Source of the DNA: an uncultured Collinsella sp.
GTDB lineage: Bacteria; Actinomycetota; Coriobacteriia; Coriobacteriales; Coriobacteriaceae
Length of the DNA: 64,000 nt
Assembly (NCBI GenBank): GCA_959019775.1
Contig: CAUEPS010000004.1
Location: 1 to 64,000, forward strand
Direction of reading: 5' to 3'
Positions within the stretch are counted from its first letter, which is position 1. Every line of letters begins with the position of its first letter. Both the position numbers and the translations under genes were made by a program. This document shows positions 40,831 to 48,475 of the stretch, in pieces. The notes under the pieces were generated by a model. The model did not search any database. It saw nothing but the letters and a program-made list of their open reading frames with translations, and was not told where the DNA came from.

Positions 40831-42144
40831 TTAGTGCTCGGGCGTCAGGATCACCAGGGCGTCGTGCTCAAAGGAATGCTGAGCCACGCGCACGGTGCCG
40901 TCGCCATTGTCGCGAACGGGCAGCTTGGCGATACGCTTGGCCTCCATGTCGAGGGCCGTCGCCGACCAGCCGCGCGCACTATCGAGCTTAAACGTAAGTG
41001 CCGTGGTGCGCGGCAGATAGGTGACGACACGCTCGCCAATACGCGCCACACGGATGGACTCGCGCGCGTCATCGAGCAGCTCCTGTGCCGGGATAACGGC
41101 GAGAGCGTCGTCGCTAGCCGTGGCACCCAGGCCGGCAAGCACGTGCTCGATGGCGGCAAAATCCCACACGCCCGAAAACTGCAGACACTCCTGCCAGCGG
41201 AACGGCATGTCAAAGCCCTCGCCCAGCACCGAACCCTGGCTGCGCGATGTCTGCCAGTTCCAAACGCCGTGGGCGCCGTAGGTCACGCCCGCGCTGGCGC
41301 CGGCAAGGATCGAAGACCACACGCTCGCGCGACAGTCCTGCGCGGTAAAACGCCAGTACACGTTGCGCGACGCACCCATCTGCTCGTAGCAGGGCTCGGA
41401 GTTGACCATCGGCTTTTTGGGATAGCTGGCGATAAAGTCCTGCGGCAGGTGCCAGGCCTCGGGCTGGCCTTCGTAGTTGTGGCCGGGCTGGAACATATAG
41501 AAGTCCAGGCGGTCCAAATACTGCGCGGGAATCGTGCGGTTACCGCGATTGATGTGCATGGTACGCAGGGCCTCGGGCGCGCGCTTCGCAACCTCGTCGA
41601 GCGCATCCTCGTAATAGGCAATCGCCTCGTCACCGGCAAAGTCCGTGTCGCCCGTCACCACATAGACGGGATCGAACTCGCCCAGGTTCTCGACGACGCG
41701 GGCAACGTGGGCACGGACCTCCTCGCGCGGCATAACCTCGGCACCGCAACGCTCGGCGATCTTAGCGCCCCAGGTACCGGGCACGTAGTTGCACCACATG
41801 AGCACGAGCGCCGGACGAATGCCGTGCTCGACGGCAGCGCGGCACATGGCGGCGGCGCGATCCCAATACGCCTGGTTGGGTTGAGACCAATCAAAGCGCA
41901 CGCCATCCTCGCTGGCATAGGGCCAAATGCCCAGATCGGGGCAGCAGCGATCCCACTGCGGCAGCGTGTTAATCTGCAGCACGTTCATGCCCTGCTCGGC
42001 GCGGCGGGTCAGATAGTAGTCCCAGTCGGCCTCGGGGATGCTGGTAAACGCACTCCAGCACGTATCGGCAAACCAAAAGAACGGCTTGCCCTCGCACAAA
42101 AAACCGTCCTGACGACCGTTGACGGTCAGTTTTCCCAAACTCAT
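40831..42144 (-). CDS. DUF4038/apiosidase-like glycoside hydrolase
   Basis: A 437-residue cytosolic protein with a TIM-barrel pattern typical of DUF4038 / GH140-like enzymes: FFWFADTCWSAF at the start, MNVLQINTLPQWDR, LMWCNYVPGTWG, YVVTGDTDF and MVNSEPCYEQMG, where the Asp and Glu are candidate catalytic residues. A small beta domain (about 340-437) closes it. The ATG at 42144 is seven bases from AAAGGA; the ATG at 42150 is too close. It follows the PTS IIBC gene on the same strand, so it may act on a phosphorylated or imported oligosaccharide. The substrate is unknown. Confidence 0.85.
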   Translation of the reverse strand: MSLGKLTVNGRQDGFLCEGKPFFWFADTCWSAFTSIPEADWDYYLTRRAEQGMNVLQINTLPQWDRCCPDLGIWPYASEDGVRFDWSQPNQAYWDRAAAMCRAAVEHGIRPALVLMWCNYVPGTWGAKIAERCGAEVMPREEVRAHVARVVENLGEFDPVYVVTGDTDFAGDEAIAYYEDALDEVAKRAPEALRTMHINRGNRTIPAQYLDRLDFYMFQPGHNYEGQPEAWHLPQDFIASYPKKPMVNSEPCYEQMGASRNVYWRFTAQDCRASVWSSILAGASAGVTYGAHGVWNWQTSRSQGSVLGEGFDMPFRWQECLQFSGVWDFAAIEHVLAGLGATASDDALAVIPAQELLDDARESIRVARIGERVVTYLPRTTALTFKLDSARGWSATALDMEAKRIAKLPVRDNGDGTVRVAQHSFEHDALVILTPEH

Positions 42145-42355
42145 CTGCATGTCCTTTCGCTCGATAAAGGAATTGCGAACCGGCAGAAGCTTTCGCGGTA
42201 ACCCCTGATGCGAAAGCCCCCGCCGTTTAACAAACCCCTGCGGGCGGACACCACTTGCCCACTCCAGTCTACCTTGCAAGAAGGGCCCCGCCGGGCTTGC
42301 GCCTGACGGGGCCCTGTCGTGTAGGTAAGGTCGTATGCGACCGAATGGCTTGGCC

Positions 42356-43783
42356 TTAGGCCTCCATCTCGGCGAGCTCTTCCTTGGAGAAGCCGGCGAC
42401 GAAGACGACGGCAGCGGCGATGACAAAGGAGATTGCCATACCGACAATAGCCCAGACGGTGTTCATCTGGCCACCCTGCAGGTAGTTGGTGAAGACCAGG
42501 AAGTTGGAGGCACCGCCAGCGAGGTAATAGGTAACGCCCATGAGGCCGGAGAACACAGCGCCGATGGCACCGCCGATGAACATACCGAACATGGTGCGAC
42601 GGAAGCGCATGAGGATACCGAAGAGTGCGGGCTCGGTGACGCCGCCGGCGATGGCGGAGATGACGTAGCCCAGGGCAAGACCCTTCTCGTCGGGGTTCTT
42701 CATCTTGAGGAAGGCACCGAAGGCGCAGCCCCAGACAGCGGCCATAGCGCAGTTGGTGGAAACGAAGACGAAGGGATCGTAGCCGGCAGCGATGATCTGA
42801 ACCTGAGCGAGCAGGATGACGGGCATGTGCATACCGCAGACCACGAAGAGCTGCCAGAAGGCGCCGAGGACGGCCATGACGAGCAGGATACCGATGCCAC
42901 CCATGTCAGCGAGACCGAAGAGGGCGTTAGCGATGAGGCTGCCGATCTCGTTGCCGAGCGGGGCGAGGACGATGAAGGCGATGGGGATGGTAACGATCAT
43001 GGTGCAGAACGGCGTGAAGACCGTGGAGAGCACGTCGGGCATGACCTTCTTAAAGAACTTCTCGACGAAGTAGAGGACAGGCACCGAAAGGATAATCGGC
43101 AGGACGGACTGCTGATAGTTGGCAGCGGCGATCTGAATGCCGTAGACGGAGATGATTCCGCCGCCATCCTGGGTCGCGACACTCACGACGGACGGGGCCA
43201 TGAGGGCGCCGCCGAGGAGCATGCCCAGAACCGGGGAGGCGCCGAGCTTCTTAGCGGCGGCATAGCCCAGGTAGATGGGGATAAAGGTGAACGTGGCCTC
43301 GTACAGGGTGGTGTAGAGGAACGTGTAGGTCGGATCGGTGTCAGAGAGAACGCCGAGCATGGTGGGACCGAGGACCGCAGCGATGGTGCGGAACAGACCG
43401 CCGGCCATGAGCAGCGGGATCAGCTGGGTCATGGAGCCCGACAGATAGTCGAAGATGATGTTCGGCAGGTTCTTGAGCTCGAACTTCTCCTTGGGAGCAT
43501 CGAGGTTCTCGTCGACCGCGGCACCCTGCTTGACGCCGGACATGGCGACGAACTCGGCGAGCACCTTGGGCACGTTCTGGCCGATGATGACCTGGAGCTG
43601 GCTGCCGGCGAACTGGCAACCCAGAACACCCTTGACCTTCTTGATCTTCTCCACGTCGGCCTTGTTGTTGTCCTTGAGCGTCAGACGCAGACGCGTCATG
43701 CAGTTGGTGGCGACGGAAACATTCTCCGCACCGCCCACGAGCTCGAGGACATCGGTGGCAATCTGCTTGTTATCTACTGCCAT
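42356..43783 (-). CDS. PTS beta-glucoside-type IIBC permease
   Basis: A 475-residue membrane sugar transporter. The IIB domain (residues 1-90) has the phospho-cysteine in ATNCMTRLRLTL. The IIC domain (about 110-470) has about ten membrane helices and the GGVTEPALFGI signature. It lacks a IIA domain, which the stand-alone IIA at 23089 may supply. AGGGG precedes the ATG at 43783. A 5' leader hairpin and operator-like repeats lie upstream. Specificity (beta-glucoside, sucrose or trehalose subfamily) is not fixed by sequence. Confidence 0.93.
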   Translation of the reverse strand: MAVDNKQIATDVLELVGGAENVSVATNCMTRLRLTLKDNNKADVEKIKKVKGVLGCQFAGSQLQVIIGQNVPKVLAEFVAMSGVKQGAAVDENLDAPKEKFELKNLPNIIFDYLSGSMTQLIPLLMAGGLFRTIAAVLGPTMLGVLSDTDPTYTFLYTTLYEATFTFIPIYLGYAAAKKLGASPVLGMLLGGALMAPSVVSVATQDGGGIISVYGIQIAAANYQQSVLPIILSVPVLYFVEKFFKKVMPDVLSTVFTPFCTMIVTIPIAFIVLAPLGNEIGSLIANALFGLADMGGIGILLVMAVLGAFWQLFVVCGMHMPVILLAQVQIIAAGYDPFVFVSTNCAMAAVWGCAFGAFLKMKNPDEKGLALGYVISAIAGGVTEPALFGILMRFRRTMFGMFIGGAIGAVFSGLMGVTYYLAGGASNFLVFTNYLQGGQMNTVWAIVGMAISFVIAAAVVFVAGFSKEELAEMEA

Positions 43784-44273
43784 GGGACCCCTCCCCATAT
43801 CATCGTGTGCCTACTCGTTTGGGCGTAGGCACGCCTTTGGCTCGGCGACTATAACCCCTTACGGCCACCGAACCCTTGGATACGCTGTCGTAAACAATGT
43901 GTTTACTGAACGTTTACGGGCTTTAGTTTACACGGAACGTCTAATTTGTGTCAATTTTGCCGTCTGTAGTCTGGTGAACGGTAGGAAATCGGGGGTGAAC
44001 GTACTTGAACGGTAAGGGATTGTCTATTTGACGATCTGCTGCTAAATGCCTATTTACGTGGTCTTTTAATTTGGTAAACACCTCTATTCTTTGTTGACCC
44101 ATCAACAAAAGCCCTGCTAAATGGTGATAAACGAATGTTTAGTAATTTGTTGAGTGTTCATTTTGACCGTTTACCGAGTTCATCTGCCTGTTCTGTAGCT
44201 CTGCATTAAACTAAACATGTTTAAGTTGTATTGCCGCTGATGTTTACCACTCGCGGCGCAGAGGAGGCAGCTC
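43784..44273. promoter_or_regulatory. AT-rich divergent control region with GTAAAC-type operators
   Basis: A 490-base region between the PTS IIBC gene (minus) and the esterase (plus) is much more AT-rich than its surroundings. Operators: GTAAACA-ATG-TGTTTAC (43890-43906), TAAAC-GAAT-GTTTA (44128-44141), TAAACATGTTTA (44212-44223), single GTAAACA (44074-44080) and TGTTTAC (44241-44247). A distinct TTGTTGA/TCAACAA dyad lies at 44091-44108. For IIBC, TATAGT (43848-43853) is a likely -10, and a leader hairpin GTGCCTAC/GTAGGCAC (43807-43832) precedes its ribosome site. The same regulator probably controls both sides. Confidence 0.7.
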
Positions 44274-45611
44274 ATGGAACTCAAATCGTGCACCTACGCA
44301 ACCGTCACCACGCTGGGAGACTTTGGCCCCTGGATCAGCAAAGTCGTGCTCGACCTGCCGTGCACCGTTCGCGCCAACGATATCGATGCGCGTACCTTCC
44401 ATATATATGTAGAGCGCCATGAACGCACGGGCGAGATCCTGATGCGCAAAGAGCGCGGCGCCGACCACGCCGCACCTTCCGTAGGCTATGTCGACGTCCT
44501 CGCCGCCTATCCGTGCGATGAGTGCGGACGCAAGCTCGCCTTTGGCACCCATGTGGCGCTCGAGATCGCCGAGCAGCGCCTGACCAAGAAGATCGAGGGC
44601 AGCGTGATGGGCTCGCGCTTGCTCGACGACCAGCTGCGCATCACGCAGCTCGCGGCCCTTCCCGGCAATGACGGTGACGATCCAACCTGCGGCCTGGTCT
44701 TTGACACCTGCCGCGGCGACATCTGTCCCGCGCTCAAGGGCTGGAGCAATGCCACGCAAAAGACCGCCGTCAACGGCATCGCGCTCGAGTATGGCTTCTT
44801 TGAGCCCAGCTTTAAGGCCGAGGACTCCGCCTGCTTCAGCCCCTTCGCGCCCGAAACGACAGTCGTGCCCCAGAAGGCCCCGCTCGTGGTGTACCTGCAC
44901 GGCGCTGGCGAGGGCAAGGGCGCTACGCAAGGCGAGGGCGCCACGCGCGCTTATATCGGCAACCGCGTGACGGCCATCAGCCAGGCGCAGATCCAACGCT
45001 ACTTTGGCGGCTTTGCCTGGGTTCTCGTGCCGCAGTCGCCCACGTTTTGGATGGACAACGGCACTGAGCAGCTCGGCCACTCCAACCAGAGCATCTACTC
45101 CCCCGTCATTAAGGCGCTCATCGACGAGTTTGTCGCCGAGCATGCCGACCGCATCGACACCAACCGCATCGTGGTCGCTGGCCTTTCCAACGGCGGCTTT
45201 ATGACGCTGCGCCTGTGCGCCGACTACCCCGAGTTCTTCGCCGCGGGCCTTCCCTGCTGCGCGCCGTGGTACAACGCCACGGACGAGGACGTTGCTGCCC
45301 TTGCCAAGACACCGCTGTGGTTTACGCACTCCAAGGGCGATGAGCTCGTGATACCGCAGGAGACCGTGCTGCCGCTCACGGCTCGCCTGCGCGCTGCCGG
45401 CGCCAACGTGCATCTCACCTACTTTAGCCATGTCGAGGACCTGACCGGGCGCTACCGCGAGGCCGACGGCTCGCCCAAGAAGACGTTCAACCATGGCGTG
45501 TGGATCCACCAATTCAACGACATGTGTTATCAAGACTTCGACGGGGGCAACGTACTTATCGACGGCGAGCCGGTGGGCTGCTGGGAGTGGTCGGCCAGGG
45601 TCGACAGGTAA
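44274..45611 (+). CDS. Alpha/beta-hydrolase esterase
   Basis: A 445-residue cytosolic protein. Residues 1-150 are a beta-rich N-terminal domain. An alpha/beta hydrolase follows: oxyanion strand LVVYLHGAGEGKG, the nucleophile in VVAGLSNGGFM (G-x-S-x-G, about residue 305), Asp in FTHSKGDELV and a late His in FSHVEDLTG or FNHGVWIH. This matches polyhydroxybutyrate-depolymerase-like esterases that remove acetyl or feruloyl groups from plant glycans. GAGGAGG precedes the ATG. It is divergent from PTS IIBC and shares the operator cluster. Confidence 0.88.
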   Translation: MELKSCTYATVTTLGDFGPWISKVVLDLPCTVRANDIDARTFHIYVERHERTGEILMRKERGADHAAPSVGYVDVLAAYPCDECGRKLAFGTHVALEIAEQRLTKKIEGSVMGSRLLDDQLRITQLAALPGNDGDDPTCGLVFDTCRGDICPALKGWSNATQKTAVNGIALEYGFFEPSFKAEDSACFSPFAPETTVVPQKAPLVVYLHGAGEGKGATQGEGATRAYIGNRVTAISQAQIQRYFGGFAWVLVPQSPTFWMDNGTEQLGHSNQSIYSPVIKALIDEFVAEHADRIDTNRIVVAGLSNGGFMTLRLCADYPEFFAAGLPCCAPWYNATDEDVAALAKTPLWFTHSKGDELVIPQETVLPLTARLRAAGANVHLTYFSHVEDLTGRYREADGSPKKTFNHGVWIHQFNDMCYQDFDGGNVLIDGEPVGCWEWSARVDR

Positions 45612-45624
45612 TCTATCCCATCAC

Positions 45625-45745
45625 GGGGCCGAGGGCTTACCTCTGAAAATGTCCTCGGGCATGCGGCCCGGTTGCACCACGCGCTTCGCGCTGTGCAACC
45701 GGGCCGCCCCCTGCGGAATATTTTCAGAGGTAAGCCCTCGGCCCC
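45625..45745. repeat. Nested long perfect palindrome
   Basis: Outer arms of 26 bp at 45625-45650 and 45720-45745 are perfect complements (GGGGCCGAGGGCTTACCTCT...). Inside, GCGGCCCGGTTGCAC (45663-45677) and GTGCAACCGGGCCGC (45693-45707) form a second perfect stem. It lies between the esterase and DUF1593 genes. No ORF crosses it. Confidence 0.92.
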
Positions 45746-45875
45746 GCTGCGTTGACGTTGCTGTTGACCCTGGGCGAGCGCTTCCGGCGGGCCGCCGGGT
45801 TGACGACGATGAGGGCGGGGGTCCCGTCTTGCCTTGCGCGTGACTGACTGAAATGATTTTGGTTGGAGCTTTCTT

Positions 45876-47387
45876 ATGACTCGCGATTTAACTCGGGTGA
45901 TTGTTACTACTGATATGGAAGTCGATGATATGAACTCGCTCGTTCATTTGGCTCTGTATCTCAACTTGCTCGATGTTCAGGCTGTGGTGTACACGGCTTC
46001 GCAGTATCATTTTCTTGGGGATGGCGTGCATTCGCTTGGCGAGGTGAATCCGCATTGGCGTACCAAGGGTCACCGTTCCTATGAGTGGGATGTGGTGCCT
46101 CATGAGCCTGATCCGCTTGCTGGGGAGCTTCGTGAGTATCGACCGTTTCCTGAGCATTGGATCGAGAGCCTCTGGAGCAATGAGTATGCCCAGGCCTGGC
46201 CTCAGCTGCAGGCTAATGCGGCCGCTGCCGGCGAGTCTCCGTTTCCCTCGCCTGCTCAGATGATTGAGCGTACGTTTGTGGGCAATGTTGCCTTTGAAGG
46301 CGATGTGCGTGAGGAGTCTGAGGGTTCGCGCGTGATTGCTCAGGCGATTTTGGATGATGACCCGCGCACGCTTTGGCTACTCAGTTGGGGCGGTATGAAT
46401 ACGATCGTTCGCGCCCTGATGAGCATTGCCAAGCGCTATCGCGCCACACCCGAATGGCCTTCTGTGCAACAGTGTGTCTATCAGAAGGTACGCGTGATGG
46501 GCGTTGCCGATGGTGTGGGGCAGGACAATTCTTGGCTCGACCATGGGCATGAGCTCTTCCCCGATCTCATCTTTTGGTGTGTGCCCTATATGTATGGCGG
46601 CTATGTCGATGCCAAGATGGCTCAGCCCGATACGCTGCCGCTCTTTCAGGCTCCCTGGCCCGAGCAAAATCTCACGCAGGGCAACGGTCCCCTTATGGCG
46701 CGCTATATGCTCTATGGCGATGGCAAGGTGTACGAAAACGAGCCCGAGAGGTTCCAGTTTGGCAAGCATGCCCGCTTGGATTGGGGCTTAGAAGGCATGC
46801 CCGCGATGCAATTTGAGCGCGGCGATTTTATGGCCGAGGGCGACTCGATGACCTATATTCCGCTGCTGTCGTTTGGCCTGCGCGGCATCGATAACCGCGA
46901 CTTTGACACGTTGCTCGGCCGCATGTTCCTTGACGGGCATCCCGACTCAGATGCGCCTGCCGGTTTTGCTGCCATAGGTACGCCGGTGGACGGCAACCCC
47001 AACCCCTATCTGCGCGCCTACCAGGAAGACTTCGCCGCTCGCGCGCAGTGGTGCGCCCATGAGCCCGCGGCCTGCTCGCATCCGGCGTATGTTGCCGAGG
47101 TCACGGGCGACATGAGCGCCGCGGCCGGCGAGCGCGTTGCTCTTGCAGCGACCATCGTCGACCCCGATGGCAGGGGCTTCGATGCTCATTGGAATGTCAC
47201 CATGGGACCGTCGCGCTATGCAGGCGCTCAAGATCTGTCGCTATGGCAGGAATGCGCGACGGACGCCACGTTCACCGTACCCGCCGACGCGCAGCCCGGC
47301 GACCGCTTCGTGCTCACCCTCAGCGTTAAAACCCGCGCCGAGCGCCCCTGCACCCGCTACGCCCAGGTCGCCATCACCGTCGCGTAG
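45876..47387 (+). CDS. DUF1593 nucleoside-hydrolase-like protein
   Basis: A 503-residue protein. It starts RVIVTTDMEVDDMNSLVHLA, similar to the metal-binding N-terminus of nucleoside hydrolases (DTDxxxDD) as modified in DUF1593 proteins. WLLSWGGMNTIVRAL and a Sde182-like C-terminal beta-sandwich (HWNVTMGPSRYAG) complete the family pattern. Known members include carbohydrate-binding proteins of plant-glycan degraders. No signal peptide is visible. The first ~250 codons use many T- and A-ending codons, unlike neighbouring genes. TTGGAG precedes the ATG. Function is unproven. Confidence 0.82.
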   Translation: MTRDLTRVIVTTDMEVDDMNSLVHLALYLNLLDVQAVVYTASQYHFLGDGVHSLGEVNPHWRTKGHRSYEWDVVPHEPDPLAGELREYRPFPEHWIESLWSNEYAQAWPQLQANAAAAGESPFPSPAQMIERTFVGNVAFEGDVREESEGSRVIAQAILDDDPRTLWLLSWGGMNTIVRALMSIAKRYRATPEWPSVQQCVYQKVRVMGVADGVGQDNSWLDHGHELFPDLIFWCVPYMYGGYVDAKMAQPDTLPLFQAPWPEQNLTQGNGPLMARYMLYGDGKVYENEPERFQFGKHARLDWGLEGMPAMQFERGDFMAEGDSMTYIPLLSFGLRGIDNRDFDTLLGRMFLDGHPDSDAPAGFAAIGTPVDGNPNPYLRAYQEDFAARAQWCAHEPAACSHPAYVAEVTGDMSAAAGERVALAATIVDPDGRGFDAHWNVTMGPSRYAGAQDLSLWQECATDATFTVPADAQPGDRFVLTLSVKTRAERPCTRYAQVAITVA

Positions 47388-47429
47388 CAAGCGGCGGCAC
47401 CCACATTCGGCACGGAGTGTCCCCAACCG

Positions 47430-47510
47430 CCACTCATTTAAGTACGTCCCCAATGAGTGGCCGAAGACTGCCCCCAACGACTAGTCGTTTAAGAACGTCC
47501 CCGATGACTA
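47430..47510. repeat. ACGTCCCC hairpins, family M copies 2 and 3
   Basis: First unit: CCACTCATT (47430-47438) and AATGAGTGG (47452-47460) enclose TAAGTACGTCCCC. Second unit: the palindrome AACGACTAGTCGTT (47476-47489) followed by TAAGAACGTCCCC and GATGACTA (to 47510). Same loop, different stems. Confidence 0.85.
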
Positions 47511-47517
47511 CCCAGAA

Positions 47518-47581
47518 GTTGCGGTGGAATAGTTCCTGTTTGGCCTTCTATGGCCCACATTTAGGAACTATTTCACCGCAA
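47518..47581. repeat. Family L palindrome, copy 3
   Basis: GTTGCGGTGGAATAGTTCCT (47518-47537) and AGGAACTATTTCACCGCAA (47563-47581) with one mismatch. The mismatch is a mirror image of that in copies 1 and 2, as if this copy were inverted. Confidence 0.88.
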
Positions 47582-47713
47582 GTTATTTGGGGATGAAAAA
47601 TGGGCCATGTGTCCCAGTTGTGGAGACTCGTTGAGCCGTCTGGGTATCGTGAAAGATCGCGCACTCCCCCATCATCAAAAGTGACACACGCTACCTGTTG
47701 ATGGGAGGCAGCC

Positions 47714-48451
47714 ATGGGCTTCTTTGACAAGATGTTCGAGAAGAAAGAGTGCGCGATTTGCGGTACCGAGCTGGGACTTTTGGGGAAGACCAAGATCAAC
47801 GAAGGCTACCTGTGCAAAGAGTGCGTCGGCAAGCTCTCCCCCTTCTTTGGCGGCTATCGCTCAAGCACCGCGGACGATATCCGTGAGCAGCTCGCCTACC
47901 GCGAGGCCAACGCCGAGCGCCTGGCCTCGTTCAACCCCACGCGCACGCTCTCTGCCGGGCGCACCAACATCATGCTCGATGAGGACGCGGGCCTGCTGAT
48001 CATTACCTCGCAGAGCCGCTGGCGCGACGCCAACCCCGACATTATCGAGTTCTCGCAGGTACTCGGCTGCGATATGGATATCGACGAGCACCGTACCGAG
48101 ATCTATCGCGAGACCAAGGACGGCGAGCGCGAGAGCTACAACCCGCCGCGCTACGACCTGGATTACGACTTCAATCTGACCATCCACGTCAACACGCCGT
48201 ACTTTACCGAGATCGACCTGCGCGTGAACGACTCCACCATCGAGCAGCGCGGATCCATCGAGTACCGCGAGGCCAAGCGTCAGGCAACCGAAGTCCGCGA
48301 CGCGCTGGTGCAGCTGCGTCAGGAGACGCGCGATAGCGTCGTTGCCGCCAAGGCCCCCAAGACCGCGGTGACCTGCCCCTTCTGCGGCGCCACCACCATT
48401 CCCGATGCCAGTGGGCGCTGCGAATACTGCGACGGCGCCATCGGCGCATAG
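47714..48451 (+). CDS. DUF4428-type zinc protein with C-terminal zinc ribbon
   Basis: A 245-residue cytosolic protein. The start (FFDKMFEKKECAICGTELGL ... YLCKECVGKL) is a DUF4428-like zinc module, the middle (80-200) a beta-rich domain, and the end (TCPFCGATTIPDASGRCEYC) a zinc ribbon. It opens a four-gene run with the 48476, 49847 and 51169 genes. ATGGGAGG precedes the ATG. Function unknown. Confidence 0.85.
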   Translation: MGFFDKMFEKKECAICGTELGLLGKTKINEGYLCKECVGKLSPFFGGYRSSTADDIREQLAYREANAERLASFNPTRTLSAGRTNIMLDEDAGLLIITSQSRWRDANPDIIEFSQVLGCDMDIDEHRTEIYRETKDGERESYNPPRYDLDYDFNLTIHVNTPYFTEIDLRVNDSTIEQRGSIEYREAKRQATEVRDALVQLRQETRDSVVAAKAPKTAVTCPFCGATTIPDASGRCEYCDGAIGA

Positions 48452-48475
48452 CCCTCGGCACGGAAAGGACCGATC

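Larger units (their letters stand above)
47388..47713. other. Repeat-filled intergenic region
   Basis: About 325 bases between the DUF1593 gene and the zinc-ribbon operon. It carries two family M units (47430-47510) and the third family L palindrome (47518-47581), then about 130 bases that should contain the promoter of the downstream operon. No gene was seen. Confidence 0.6.

Noticed and set aside
42335..43828. A 497-codon open frame opposite to PTS IIBC, rich in Asp, Glu, Gly and His
   Set aside because: It is the complement of membrane-protein codons; the minus strand shows complete IIB and IIC motifs.
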